A stretch of 12,563 nucleotides of DNA from JBCAWW01 sp039024315 (GCA_039024315.1 JBCCQN010000231.1:1-12563), one strand, 5' to 3'. Positions 1 to 7,413 are shown, counted from the stretch's first letter. Made by a program: numbers and translations. Notes: generated from the sequence alone by a model not told the origin.

Positions 1-237
1 CATCTGCTAGGGCTGCGTATGCTCTGTCCCAGCGAGCTCTGCATTCCCCCCGGCACGCATGTCTACCAGTTTTCCGTCTTGGGCGATCGCCATCGTAGCA
101 CTAGGAATATCATACTGATTGAGAAAGCTGTTGACTTGGTTATCGCAATGACTCATGTTGGGTACTGGGATACCCGTTTGCGCGAAACTACCATAAGAGA
201 GGATAATCGCTAATATAAAGTTAGAGAGTTTTTTCAT
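1..237 (-). pseudogene. Beta-lactamase-family serine hydrolase, N-terminal part, interrupted by an in-frame TAG and cut by the window edge
   Basis: The frame opens at ATG 237-235 with a signal peptide (MKKLSNFILAIILSYGSFAQ) and continues as an exported protein of which 76 residues are readable. Residues ~45-76 (IPSATMAIAQDGKLV, then RAGGNAELAG and TQP) match the start of the class C beta-lactamase/penicillin-binding serine hydrolase fold, where an 'IPG..vaV..dGklv..rgfG.Adl' strand pair precedes the catalytic SxxK block. A TAG stop at 9-7 interrupts the frame right after TQP. The next two codons read Q-M, compatible with the family's usual continuation into FRIASxSK, so the TAG sits where a sense codon (for example Tyr or Gln) is expected. 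Only six bases lie beyond it, so I cannot see whether the rest of the gene is present. It starts 15 bases after the propeller gene and is probably the last visible member of that operon. Alternatives are a sequencing error or a genuinely short secreted peptide. Confidence 0.55.
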
Positions 238-252
238 GTGATTGGGATTGAA

Positions 253-2010
253 CTAAATTTTTACGAATTTTTTGACACTGACTCCCTGTTTTGTCTTTAA
301 ATGTAGGTAGTAAGTCCCACTAGGAAGATGTTGTATAAAGAGTTGTTTATCAATTTTTTGGTTGGAAATAAAGCTTTCGTGATGTACGACTTTCCCCATT
401 TGGTCTAAGATATCTAACTTGACCTCCTGCGAAGCTGACCAATCCCCTTTGATATGAATCTTTTGCTGGCTCGGATTGGGAAATATTTGCATGGGAAAGA
501 AGGACAAAGAGCTGCCTATGGCAGTACTGCCAGTGCCGTAACTTGCCAAAAATAAATCAGCATTCCCAGCCGAAAAACGCAGATCGGGTTCAGTCTTGGT
601 ACCCATCAAAAAAGTCCCCATAAATGAGCCACCAATTACTACGCCTGAGGCATTAGCTGCAAGGCGGGTAAGTTCGCTACTCTGTAAGCTTCTTAGCCCC
701 AAACCGTCCACAAAGTTTCCCTCACTATCAAATTGAGCATAAAATGATCCTTGACCCGCTGTTGAAGAAACGATACTGCTATCTGGGCCTGGATCTAAGT
801 CTAGTTCTCCCCCAAAATTACCCGCGATGTAAAAATCTCCATTAGGATGTACTACAATATCTTGACCTATTTCAGAACCAGTGCCAGCTAAAGAAAAGGC
901 CCATTGGAAGGAACCGCTAGGATCGTACTTAGCGATAACGGCATCGGAGCTCCCTACTAAATTGATCGTAGCATCGCCAGGCCCCGGATCAAAGTCTATA
1001 TCTCCATAAAAACGACCGGTGAAGTAAACATTACCTAGGCTATCTACTCCTATGCCTCTTCCTTGTTCGGGTTGGCTGTTAGCGTTATCGGCCGTGCCGA
1101 ACGCATGGACCCAAAGCAGGGCTCCATTAGGGCTATATTTGGCTAAAAATATGTCTCCATTTCCTTCGGAAGTGAGATTGAGCGTTCCCGAGCCGGGATC
1201 AAAATCAGGACTGCCGTAAAAAAAGCCCGTACAGTAAATGTTACCATCGCTGTCAAAAGCAAGATCCTCGATCTCCTGATCTCCTGCTCCCCCCATATGC
1301 TGCGTCCAGATATGATTGCCGTCGCTATCATACTTCGCTAAAAACATATCTCGCAAAACCGTAAAGCTCACATTAGGCTGAGTAGGGGCAAAATAAACAG
1401 TATCCCAAAAGGCACCCCCAATCACCAAATCCCCATTTCCGTCCACACCCATACCATTGATCGTAAGCAGAGTCGCCGTAGGGGAGGACCCTAAACCTCT
1501 AGCCGTCAGTAAGTGTTTTGCCCAAATCAAGTCTCCGTTGGGAGCATATTTGCTGACATAGCCGTCGGGCCAAAAGCCTCTCGTATTTGCTTGCAGAATG
1601 GTCGAATCGGGCCCTGGATCAAAGTCCACCCGTCGGCTAAATACCCCTCCGCTATAGACATTGCCTTGAGGATCACAAGTGATCGACCAAGGTCTATCCC
1701 AAGCAGCATCTCCCATGCCATGGGCCCACAAAAAGTTACCTGCAGGATCGATCTTTGCGATCATAATATCTCTAAAACCTCCCCCAGGAAGGAAATTGAT
1801 CCCCGAGCCGTCTTCAATATCAAGCGAATCCGTAAACTCTGCGCTCAGGAGTAGGTTTCCTTCCTGATCAAAACACAAATCCGTGATCTGTTCTCGATCA
1901 AATTGTCCTAGTGCCTTACCCCAGCGATACTGGATTTGACTTTGTGATAAGTAAGGGCTAATCAAAATGGCTGTTGCCAGTATCCAGGCAAATATTTTAG
2001 GTCGTTTCAT
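253..2010 (-). CDS. Secreted SBBP-like beta-propeller protein with T9SS type A C-terminal sorting domain
   Basis: This 585-residue protein is probably exported by Sec and then taken across the outer membrane by the type IX secretion system. Residues 1-25 form a signal peptide (hydrophobic core ILATAILI, then SQSQ). The body holds seven modules of about 60-70 residues, at roughly 41-100, 105-167, 181-240, 245-305, 316-375, 380-440 and 445-492. Each follows the plan 'D..GN.y..G.f....DfDPGp.......D.f.akyd.nG...W'. The DFDPGP-like loop is clear at 129-134, 269-274, 339-344 and 404-409 and is lost or changed in modules 1, 3 and 7. The plan matches SBBP/beta-propeller repeats, and seven units suit a seven-bladed propeller. 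Residues ~507-585 are a sorting domain: FPNP at 510-513, a Gly-Lys-Val-Val strand, LPSGTYYL, and a terminal VKKFVKI. No catalytic motif is visible, so a binding or structural role is the safer guess. Its start lies 6 bases after the lipoprotein stop codon. Confidence 0.88.
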   Translation of the reverse strand: MKRPKIFAWILATAILISPYLSQSQIQYRWGKALGQFDREQITDLCFDQEGNLLLSAEFTDSLDIEDGSGINFLPGGGFRDIMIAKIDPAGNFLWAHGMGDAAWDRPWSITCDPQGNVYSGGVFSRRVDFDPGPDSTILQANTRGFWPDGYVSKYAPNGDLIWAKHLLTARGLGSSPTATLLTINGMGVDGNGDLVIGGAFWDTVYFAPTQPNVSFTVLRDMFLAKYDSDGNHIWTQHMGGAGDQEIEDLAFDSDGNIYCTGFFYGSPDFDPGSGTLNLTSEGNGDIFLAKYSPNGALLWVHAFGTADNANSQPEQGRGIGVDSLGNVYFTGRFYGDIDFDPGPGDATINLVGSSDAVIAKYDPSGSFQWAFSLAGTGSEIGQDIVVHPNGDFYIAGNFGGELDLDPGPDSSIVSSTAGQGSFYAQFDSEGNFVDGLGLRSLQSSELTRLAANASGVVIGGSFMGTFLMGTKTEPDLRFSAGNADLFLASYGTGSTAIGSSLSFFPMQIFPNPSQQKIHIKGDWSASQEVKLDILDQMGKVVHHESFISNQKIDKQLFIQHLPSGTYYLHLKTKQGVSVKKFVKI

Positions 2011-2016
2011 TCTTAC

Positions 2017-3075
2017 TTAGCGTTTGATATTCCAGTGTTCATAAATGCTAGGATCGGGATTGGTGTAAGAATTGGTGCCGATGTAAGTATTCGTATTGGG
2101 ATCGACATAATAGTTGTTGTAGCCAGACTGGACTTTGGTCTCGTACTGACCATTGGTGATGGTGTTTTCCTCGCGGATGTAGTCGATAAACTGTTCATGA
2201 CTTTTATCTCGGATGGCCTGATTTTGTTGCCAACTTTGGTAATTGGCATCTGCAGCATCATAACGCTCTTGCATATAGCGCTGGTGAGCTTCAAATTGTT
2301 GCTGACGGTTGGCCATACGTTGTTGGTGTTGAGCTTGAGCTCGTGCCATCGCCTGCTGGTTTCTTTGAGTTTCGGCTTTTTGCCACTCTGGATTCGTTTG
2401 ATAAGATTTGGCCGCTGACCATAAAAGATCCGAAAGGTGGCTAGTATCACCACTACTGATATATCCACTGACATCGGCTAGCCATGCCTCATTGGCGGTA
2501 GCCAGAAGGGTAGATCCATTGATCAGTGCTTGGTGAGTTTTGCCACCTTCGGTAAATGAGAAGTTGATGCTGGCGGTGCTAATTTGTGCTTGCATACCGA
2601 ACTCGTTGGCTCGTTGCTGGATTAACTGTTGGTATTTTGCTGCAGGGCGGGGCTGTTCCATTTGAAAGTCGGCCAAATGGCCATAACGCTGCCGCACGTA
2701 ATCTGAAAAGTAGCGTTCGGCGGAGACGAACTCCCTAACCTCCATCATATTTGAGCCGGTATTCATCCCCGGATACATGTTTAGCGAGGGCTTGGGAAGA
2801 AAATAATTCGGGATTCTAGGGTCCCCGAAAAAGATCTTGGCGTTGCCCGAAGGGCTAGTTGCGACCCCACAAGTGCGAACGATCCCTTGAGGGCGCTCTA
2901 AACTGACATGGACCTTCCAATCTTTGGGCATCATAACCGTAAAGGCCCCTTCACGAGCGTCTTGAAAACTCGCTAGCTCTACGCGATCACCATCTACTTT
3001 GAAGCTACCTTCGCCACTACAAGCGACAAAAATGAAAGGGAAAAGGAGTAGAAATAAATATTGGGTCGTCTTCAT
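2017..3075 (-). CDS. Putative lipoprotein of unknown function with a Gln/Ala-rich helical region
   Basis: I do not recognise this 352-residue protein. Residues 1-18 are a lipoprotein signal (LFLLLFPFIFVA) followed by Cys19, with FVAC as the lipobox, so the mature protein is likely anchored in the envelope. Residues ~45-55 (FTVMMPKDW) resemble the first strand of a PsbP-like or other 'f.i..P.gW' beta domain, and ~45-220 look like a mixed alpha/beta globular domain. Residues ~225-300 are rich in Gln, Ala, Arg and Met with few breaks and should form a long helix or coiled coil. The tail 305-352 is rich in Tyr, Asn, Thr and Gly (YNNYYVDPNTNTYIGTN), a pattern I associate with hypothetical proteins whose tails read 'sgYnyyW.d..g.yi.tn...ydP'. 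It is followed by the propeller gene after 6 bases, indicating one transcript. Its start codon lies within a strong inverted repeat, described separately. Confidence 0.82.
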   Translation of the reverse strand: MKTTQYLFLLLFPFIFVACSGEGSFKVDGDRVELASFQDAREGAFTVMMPKDWKVHVSLERPQGIVRTCGVATSPSGNAKIFFGDPRIPNYFLPKPSLNMYPGMNTGSNMMEVREFVSAERYFSDYVRQRYGHLADFQMEQPRPAAKYQQLIQQRANEFGMQAQISTASINFSFTEGGKTHQALINGSTLLATANEAWLADVSGYISSGDTSHLSDLLWSAAKSYQTNPEWQKAETQRNQQAMARAQAQHQQRMANRQQQFEAHQRYMQERYDAADANYQSWQQNQAIRDKSHEQFIDYIREENTITNGQYETKVQSGYNNYYVDPNTNTYIGTNSYTNPDPSIYEHWNIKR

Positions 3076-3095
3076 AAACTTAGGTGTTTATGAAG
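3070..3095 (-). promoter_or_regulatory. Perfect 10-bp inverted repeat enclosing the lipoprotein start codon
   Basis: On the plus strand the arms are CTTCATAAAC (3070-3079) and GTTTATGAAG (3086-3095), exact reverse complements separated by TTAGGT. In the minus-strand transcript this forms a 10-bp hairpin with a six-base loop, and the AUG of the lipoprotein gene (3075-3073) lies in the 3' arm. It could mask the start codon in mRNA, or act as a DNA operator for a dimeric regulator at the head of the lipoprotein/propeller/hydrolase genes. No U-run follows it, so it is not a standard terminator. The structure is seen directly; the role is inferred. Confidence 0.5.
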
Positions 3096-3141
3096 GTATG
3101 TAGCCGCTTATGGAGAGGTTAACACTTTTAATGAAAAAAAA

Positions 3142-4500
3142 TTATCCTTCCTCCTCGCGCTCCTTTAACATGCGGTAAACAGTGGCTAAACCGATGTCAA
3201 GTTTTTCGGAGACTAGCTTCTTATCTCCTTCGTAGCGTTTGAGGTAGATATCGAGGATACGGTGATTGTACTCCTTGAGAGTCAACTCTTCGGTCAAAGC
3301 ATCTGGCAAGGGGTCATACGAACTGAAGGTGATTTCTTCACCCGTGATCTCTTGGCCATTGGCCATGACAGCTGCTAACTCAATGACAGATTTGAGCTCT
3401 CTGATATTGCCCGGATAGGAGTAAGCGAGGAGTTTTTTCTGAGCCTCCTGATTGAGACTAAAGGGTTCCAAGTCGTTTTCCTTACAAAACATATCCAGAA
3501 AGTAACGCGCCAAAAGAAGGATATCGTTACCGCGCTCCCGAAGAGGCGGTAGTTCGATGGGTAATCCTCGTAAACGGTAAAAAAGGTCTTCTCTAAAGTT
3601 TCCTTCCTTTACCTCTTCCACCAGATTACGGTTGGTCGCTACGATGATGCGCGTATCAATCTTATGAATATTATTACTACCTATGCGAATGATTTCACGT
3701 TCCTGTAGGGCCCTCAACAACTTGGCCTGAAAAGTAACATCCATCTCTCCAATCTCATCGAGAAAGAGCGTACCCCCATGAGCCTCTTCAAATTTGCCAA
3801 TCCTTCGATTGACTGCTCCGGTAAAGGCACCTTTCTCATGGCCAAATAGCTCACTTTCCATCAAATCCTTAGGGATTGCCGCCATGTTGACGGGGACCAT
3901 TGGCTGAGACTTACGCTTAGAGTTGAAATGTATTGCTTTGGCTACCAACTCTTTACCAGTCCCTGTCTCACCGGTGATTGTAACGGTAATATTAGTTTTG
4001 ATCGCCTTTTCGATCAGGGCAAAAACACGTTTGATGGCAGGACTTTGCCCGATGATACTGTTTTGAAAATCGTACCTCTGTTCGACCTCTTGTTGAAGGC
4101 TTTTGATACGAGTTTCAAGTGAAGCCTTAGAGCGAATATTTTTGACCGTATTGAGAAGACGGTCGCGAATATCATTACTCTTAGCGATATAGTCATAGGC
4201 CCCTAGCTTGAGCAATTCGACAGCGGTTTGTACGCTATCTTGCTCAGAGACCACTATCACATCAATATCCGGATCAAAAGCTTTAATTTTTTGCAATGCC
4301 TCCGAGCCTTCCATATCAGGGAGACGATAATCTAAGGTGATTACTTGGGGGCGTTCATGCAATGCTTCCAAACAAGAAGTGGCATCAGGATAAGCCTGCA
4401 CCGTATAATCCGGATTGTCTTCCAGGTTAAATTTTAGGAGTTCGCGGTACCAATCATCGTCATCGACAACAAAGACGAGAAATTTTCCGGTATCGGACAT
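3142..4500 (-). CDS. Sigma-54-dependent response regulator, NtrC family (REC - AAA+ - Fis HTH)
   Basis: This 452-residue protein is a transcription activator that remodels RNA polymerase carrying sigma-54. The receiver domain (residues ~5-125) has the acidic pocket at D13-D16, phospho-acceptor D57 in ITLDYRLPD, S85 and K107. The AAA+ domain (~148-380) has Walker A GETGTGKE (177-184), the sigma-54 contact loop GAFTGA (224-229), Walker B with D248-E249 in TLFLDEIGE, ATNRNL (288-293) and the FREDLFYRL block (302-310). The C-terminus (~405-450) is a Fis-type helix-turn-helix ending in GLATVYRMLKE. All elements needed for an active regulator are present and the length is usual for the family. It starts 56 bases after the hybrid kinase gene, so the kinase is the likely partner. 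I found no convincing -24/-12 sigma-54 promoter in the visible intergenic stretches, so its targets are not shown here. Confidence 0.95.
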   Translation of the reverse strand: MSDTGKFLVFVVDDDDWYRELLKFNLEDNPDYTVQAYPDATSCLEALHERPQVITLDYRLPDMEGSEALQKIKAFDPDIDVIVVSEQDSVQTAVELLKLGAYDYIAKSNDIRDRLLNTVKNIRSKASLETRIKSLQQEVEQRYDFQNSIIGQSPAIKRVFALIEKAIKTNITVTITGETGTGKELVAKAIHFNSKRKSQPMVPVNMAAIPKDLMESELFGHEKGAFTGAVNRRIGKFEEAHGGTLFLDEIGEMDVTFQAKLLRALQEREIIRIGSNNIHKIDTRIIVATNRNLVEEVKEGNFREDLFYRLRGLPIELPPLRERGNDILLLARYFLDMFCKENDLEPFSLNQEAQKKLLAYSYPGNIRELKSVIELAAVMANGQEITGEEITFSSYDPLPDALTEELTLKEYNHRILDIYLKRYEGDKKLVSEKLDIGLATVYRMLKEREEEG

Positions 4501-4534
4501 AAATGTGGGGCTATGAAGTTTGTTAGGCGATAAA

Positions 4535-4552
4535 TATACACAAAAATGTATA
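4535..4552. promoter_or_regulatory. TATACA-N6-TGTATA dyad between the kinase and regulator genes
   Basis: A perfect 6-bp inverted repeat (TATACA, spacer CAAAAA, TGTATA) lies in the 56-base gap between the hybrid kinase and the response regulator. It may be an operator or a weak transcript hairpin. Its ATACA/TGTAT half-sites recur in the dyad at 7344-7360 upstream of the kinase gene. AT-rich dyads of this size can arise by chance. Confidence 0.3.
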
Positions 4553-4556
4553 AGGC

Positions 4557-7217
4557 TTAGGCCTCCATGCGCGCCTCTACCTTGCTCACGACAGTTTTTA
4601 GTTTTTCTAGCCCTTCGGTCAACGCTTGTACCAATCCCTCCCAGTCTTCCTGTCTATCTGCTTGAGCTTCGATAGCTTTCAATTGGCTCACTAATCCCTC
4701 CAAGCCGAGATGCCGACAAGGAGGTACTAATTTATGGGCGCGCATGCTGATGCTCTCCCAGTCTCTTTGGACAATCGCTTGCTCTAAACCACTAATATTT
4801 TCGGTCGCTGCCCCCAAAAATAATTGTAGCATGCGCTCCAAGGCTTGGGGATTGTGATTGGTGAGTTTCTCTAAATGAACCAAGGAAAACTGGTCTTCTG
4901 CTGATACACCTTCCAATTCTACAGCCTCTTTTGCTGGATTGAGGGTTTCTACTTCTACATCCATGGGAAGACCGAGTAGGTGGCTTATAGTAGCGAGAAG
5001 GTCTGCCTCTTGAAATGGTTTGAGCAAATGCCCATTCATACCTGCCTCTAAGGCCGTACTGATTTCTTCTTCCGTAGAGGTGGCCGTAAGGGCAAGAATG
5101 GGAGTCTTTATGCCTAGCTTCCGCGTCTCTTTGGTGACCTCGATGCCATCTAGTTCGGGCATGCGGAGGTCCATCAAAATGATGTCAAAAGCTTGTTGTT
5201 TGACTTGAGCTAGGGCCTCTTTGCCATCATTGACAATCTTGGCTTCCACCCCCCATTTATCTAGTATTATCGCGATCAATTCACGATTATAGGCTTCATC
5301 ATCCGCTACTAGTATCTTCTTGCCTTGAAGTTGTTGCGGCTTGAGTTGTACATTTTGCGGTTTTTGAGGCACGTCTTCTTCACGCCCTATTGAGTAGGGG
5401 AGAACTAGACTTACGGTGGTGCCTTTTCCTAGCTGACTGTCAATCTTTACCTCTCCTTTATGAAGTTTGGCCAATTTTTGGGTGATGGAAAGGCCTAGGC
5501 CAGTTCCTCCAAAGCGGCGAGTAGTGCCACTATCGGCCTGCACAAAGTTTTGGAAGACCTTTTTGAGTTGATCCTCTGGAATGCCTATGCCAGTATCGAT
5601 GATGGCAAATTGGAGTTCTACACTTTTGCTAGCGGTTTTTAGGATTTCTGCTTTCAGCCGAACGCTTCCCTCTTCAGTAAACTTGATCGCATTACCGAGA
5701 AGGTTAAACAACATTTGGCGCAATCTAAGGGGATCTCCCTTCAAGGCGAGGGGCAAAGCTGCAAAACCTTCTCCTTTTAGAGCTATCCCCTTTTTTTGGG
5801 CTAAAGGCTGTAAGGTCTGCAACACTTCATTGAGTAAGGCCAATGGCTGAAAAGTGGTATTTTCTAGCTTGAACTTGCCTGATTCAAGCTTGGAGTAATC
5901 TAAGATATCATTTATGAGGGCCAAGAGATAGTGCGCCGAATTCCGAATGGGCTGTAATAAGGAAGACTGTTTAGCCCGCAAGGGCGTTTGGGCCAGTTGT
6001 TCGGAGAATCCAATCAAGGCGTTCATGGGCGTTCGAATCTCATGACTCATATTAGCCAGGAACTCTTCCTTCACTTTGGCGAGCTTTTCCGCGCGTCCTT
6101 TCTCCTCTTGCAACCTTCGCTGTAGGCGATTATTGCGAGCCATATCTCCAAAAATCACCGCGATCAATACCAGACAAAGCAATAATACCCCACTGCTAAA
6201 CCATGCGATAAAATTGGTGGTATCATCTGCTTGTTCTTCTGCATTCTCGGCCATGACCAAGGTTTCTTTCGAGTCTCTGGCTTCCAATCGTTTGACCATA
6301 CTCTTGATGTCTCGCATGACCTCCTGGCCTTCTCGGGTGAGTTCGGCGATCTCTCCTTGGATAATTTCTCTCTCGATCAATTCCTCTGCTTCAATTTCAG
6401 TCAGTGAGGATTGTAGCTCCTGCACCATCTTTTCTGGTCGATAGGAAACGCTGGCGGGCTTTTGGGGCTGGTTTTGAGGTAGTTCGGTAGCCTCCTGACT
6501 TGGTGAGTTTGAGACGATAGGCGGGGTAATCCCAACCTCAAGCGGTGTTTTATTCTCGTTAGCCTTTTGGTCATTATTGAGTAGCCGTTGAATAAAGTTC
6601 CCTTTTTCTTTACGCTCTCTTTTCTTTTGCCTACGGGCCTCAGCTCTCGACATTTCTTCGGTGACCTCGGGTTCTTCCACTGTTACACTTTTTACAGGTT
6701 CCGGAGCCTCTACGGGTTTGATATCAGGCACATTAGAACTTACTCGCTCAGGACGATTTGCCTTTACGACTTTGTCTAGTTCTTTACTAAAGCGTTCGTA
6801 AACTTCGCGACTTTGGTTGGTGTCTACCAAAGCAGTCAGGTCCTGCATAATCTCCAATTTCTCTTCGATCAATTTTTGAATTTGCGTGAAAGAGCTTTTT
6901 CCGGCATGGGTTTCTTCTATCTCCTCTAGCAAGACATTGACTCCCAAAATTGCGGCCTCGCATTTTGGCTTATCTTCTTGGGTATCACGTGTAATTGTAT
7001 AGGCTCTGACGTCACTTTCCGCAGAGGTTAGTGCATTTAATATTTGGTTAAGTGAAGCCAGGTAAGGGTCCTCAGTGGCAGCTTCTTGCAGATCATTTGC
7101 CAAGGCATTGACACTGCGGTAAGCTTGGTAGCCCATGATGGCTACCGCACTGATGGCGAGGATAAATCCCAGTAGGATAAAGGCACGGATTGAACGTTTA
7201 GGTTCGGATTTGTCCAT
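4557..7217 (-). CDS. Hybrid sensor histidine kinase (TM - large sensor - TM - HisKA - HATPase - REC - Hpt)
   Basis: This 886-residue membrane kinase probably senses an envelope signal and feeds the adjacent sigma-54 regulator. TM1 is at ~11-29 and TM2 at ~336-358. Between them lie about 300 residues: helical segments (~31-150 and ~262-330) that look CHASE3-like (NALTSAESDVRAYTITRDTQ at 61-80) flank a Pro/Glu/Lys-rich insert at ~155-260. The HisKA domain has phospho-acceptor H392 in MSHEIRTPMN. The ATPase domain has its N box with N509 (NLLGNAIKFT), G1 box DTGIG (541-545) and G2 box GTGLGLS (571-577). The receiver has D639/D640, phospho-acceptor D683 in LMDLRMP and K733. The C-terminal Hpt domain (~780-880) carries H828 in RAHKLVPPCRHLGL. 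Every phosphorelay residue is intact, allowing H392-D683-H828 transfer to D57 of the regulator. The ATG at 7217-7215 gives a short positively charged cytoplasmic start before TM1. Confidence 0.94.
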   Translation of the reverse strand: MDKSEPKRSIRAFILLGFILAISAVAIMGYQAYRSVNALANDLQEAATEDPYLASLNQILNALTSAESDVRAYTITRDTQEDKPKCEAAILGVNVLLEEIEETHAGKSSFTQIQKLIEEKLEIMQDLTALVDTNQSREVYERFSKELDKVVKANRPERVSSNVPDIKPVEAPEPVKSVTVEEPEVTEEMSRAEARRQKKRERKEKGNFIQRLLNNDQKANENKTPLEVGITPPIVSNSPSQEATELPQNQPQKPASVSYRPEKMVQELQSSLTEIEAEELIEREIIQGEIAELTREGQEVMRDIKSMVKRLEARDSKETLVMAENAEEQADDTTNFIAWFSSGVLLLCLVLIAVIFGDMARNNRLQRRLQEEKGRAEKLAKVKEEFLANMSHEIRTPMNALIGFSEQLAQTPLRAKQSSLLQPIRNSAHYLLALINDILDYSKLESGKFKLENTTFQPLALLNEVLQTLQPLAQKKGIALKGEGFAALPLALKGDPLRLRQMLFNLLGNAIKFTEEGSVRLKAEILKTASKSVELQFAIIDTGIGIPEDQLKKVFQNFVQADSGTTRRFGGTGLGLSITQKLAKLHKGEVKIDSQLGKGTTVSLVLPYSIGREEDVPQKPQNVQLKPQQLQGKKILVADDEAYNRELIAIILDKWGVEAKIVNDGKEALAQVKQQAFDIILMDLRMPELDGIEVTKETRKLGIKTPILALTATSTEEEISTALEAGMNGHLLKPFQEADLLATISHLLGLPMDVEVETLNPAKEAVELEGVSAEDQFSLVHLEKLTNHNPQALERMLQLFLGAATENISGLEQAIVQRDWESISMRAHKLVPPCRHLGLEGLVSQLKAIEAQADRQEDWEGLVQALTEGLEKLKTVVSKVEARMEA

Positions 7218-7413
7218 TCAGATTTACAAATATTCAGTTGACCCAACAAACTAAGGTATAAGCCAGCTATTTATGTAACTTTCTACGGCATTCGAAATAG
7301 TAAGCAATTGATAATATTCAGCTTGCTTTTCTATCTCGCTTAAGATACATAGTCTGTATCAAAAATAGTTCTTATCTCATCTATCATTTTCAATACAAAT
7401 CACTATTATCCGT
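7218..7413. promoter_or_regulatory. Divergent intergenic region, likely promoters of the kinase and sugar operons
   Basis: These 196 AT-rich bases separate the leftward kinase gene from the rightward epimerase gene, so promoters for both must lie here or inside the flanking genes. I find no Shine-Dalgarno sequence before either ATG, which is normal in Bacteroidota, and no full match to the phylum's TTTG / TAnnTTTG promoter. The segment near 7225-7232 reads AATATTTG on the minus strand, one mismatch from TAnnTTTG but without a correctly spaced upstream TTTG. Promoter positions are therefore not assigned. Confidence 0.5.
7344..7360. promoter_or_regulatory. GATACA-N5-TGTATC dyad, candidate operator
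   Basis: A perfect 6-bp inverted repeat (GATACA, spacer TAGTC, TGTATC) sits 54 bases before the epimerase start and 127 bases before the kinase start. Its size and symmetry fit a binding site for a dimeric repressor or activator. It shares ATACA/TGTAT half-sites with the dyad at 4535-4552, although the spacer is one base shorter. No known consensus is matched. Confidence 0.35.

Noticed and set aside
780..1640. Recurring GGCCCnGGATCAAAGTC-like blocks that could suggest a repeat array or CRISPR
   Set aside because: They are the codons for the DFDPGP loops of the propeller modules, irregularly spaced and within an open reading frame.
1513..1854. 113-codon plus-strand frame opposite the propeller gene
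   Set aside because: It is antisense to the repeat modules, has no recognisable domain, and the minus-strand protein has clear repeats plus signal peptide and sorting domain.
2035..2418. Hydrophobic 127-codon plus-strand frame opposite the lipoprotein gene
   Set aside because: It lies fully antisense to the Gln/Ala-rich part and tail of a well-supported lipoprotein gene. Its Val/Ile/Leu-rich composition follows from reading that repetitive coding sequence backwards.
2013..2474. 153-codon minus-strand frame overlapping the end of the lipoprotein gene
   Set aside because: It is an alternative frame of the lipoprotein coding sequence, with low-complexity Ser/Thr/Ile composition and no motif.
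3115..3145. Run of eight A after the regulator gene, T-rich on the transcript, as a possible terminator
   Set aside because: No GC-rich stem precedes it on the minus-strand transcript, so a rho-independent terminator is not supported.
7255..7275. Possible sigma-54 promoter on the minus strand upstream of the kinase gene (TGGC ... TTTG)
   Set aside because: It has a -24-like TGGC, but the -12 position reads AG instead of GC at the required spacing, so it fails the consensus.
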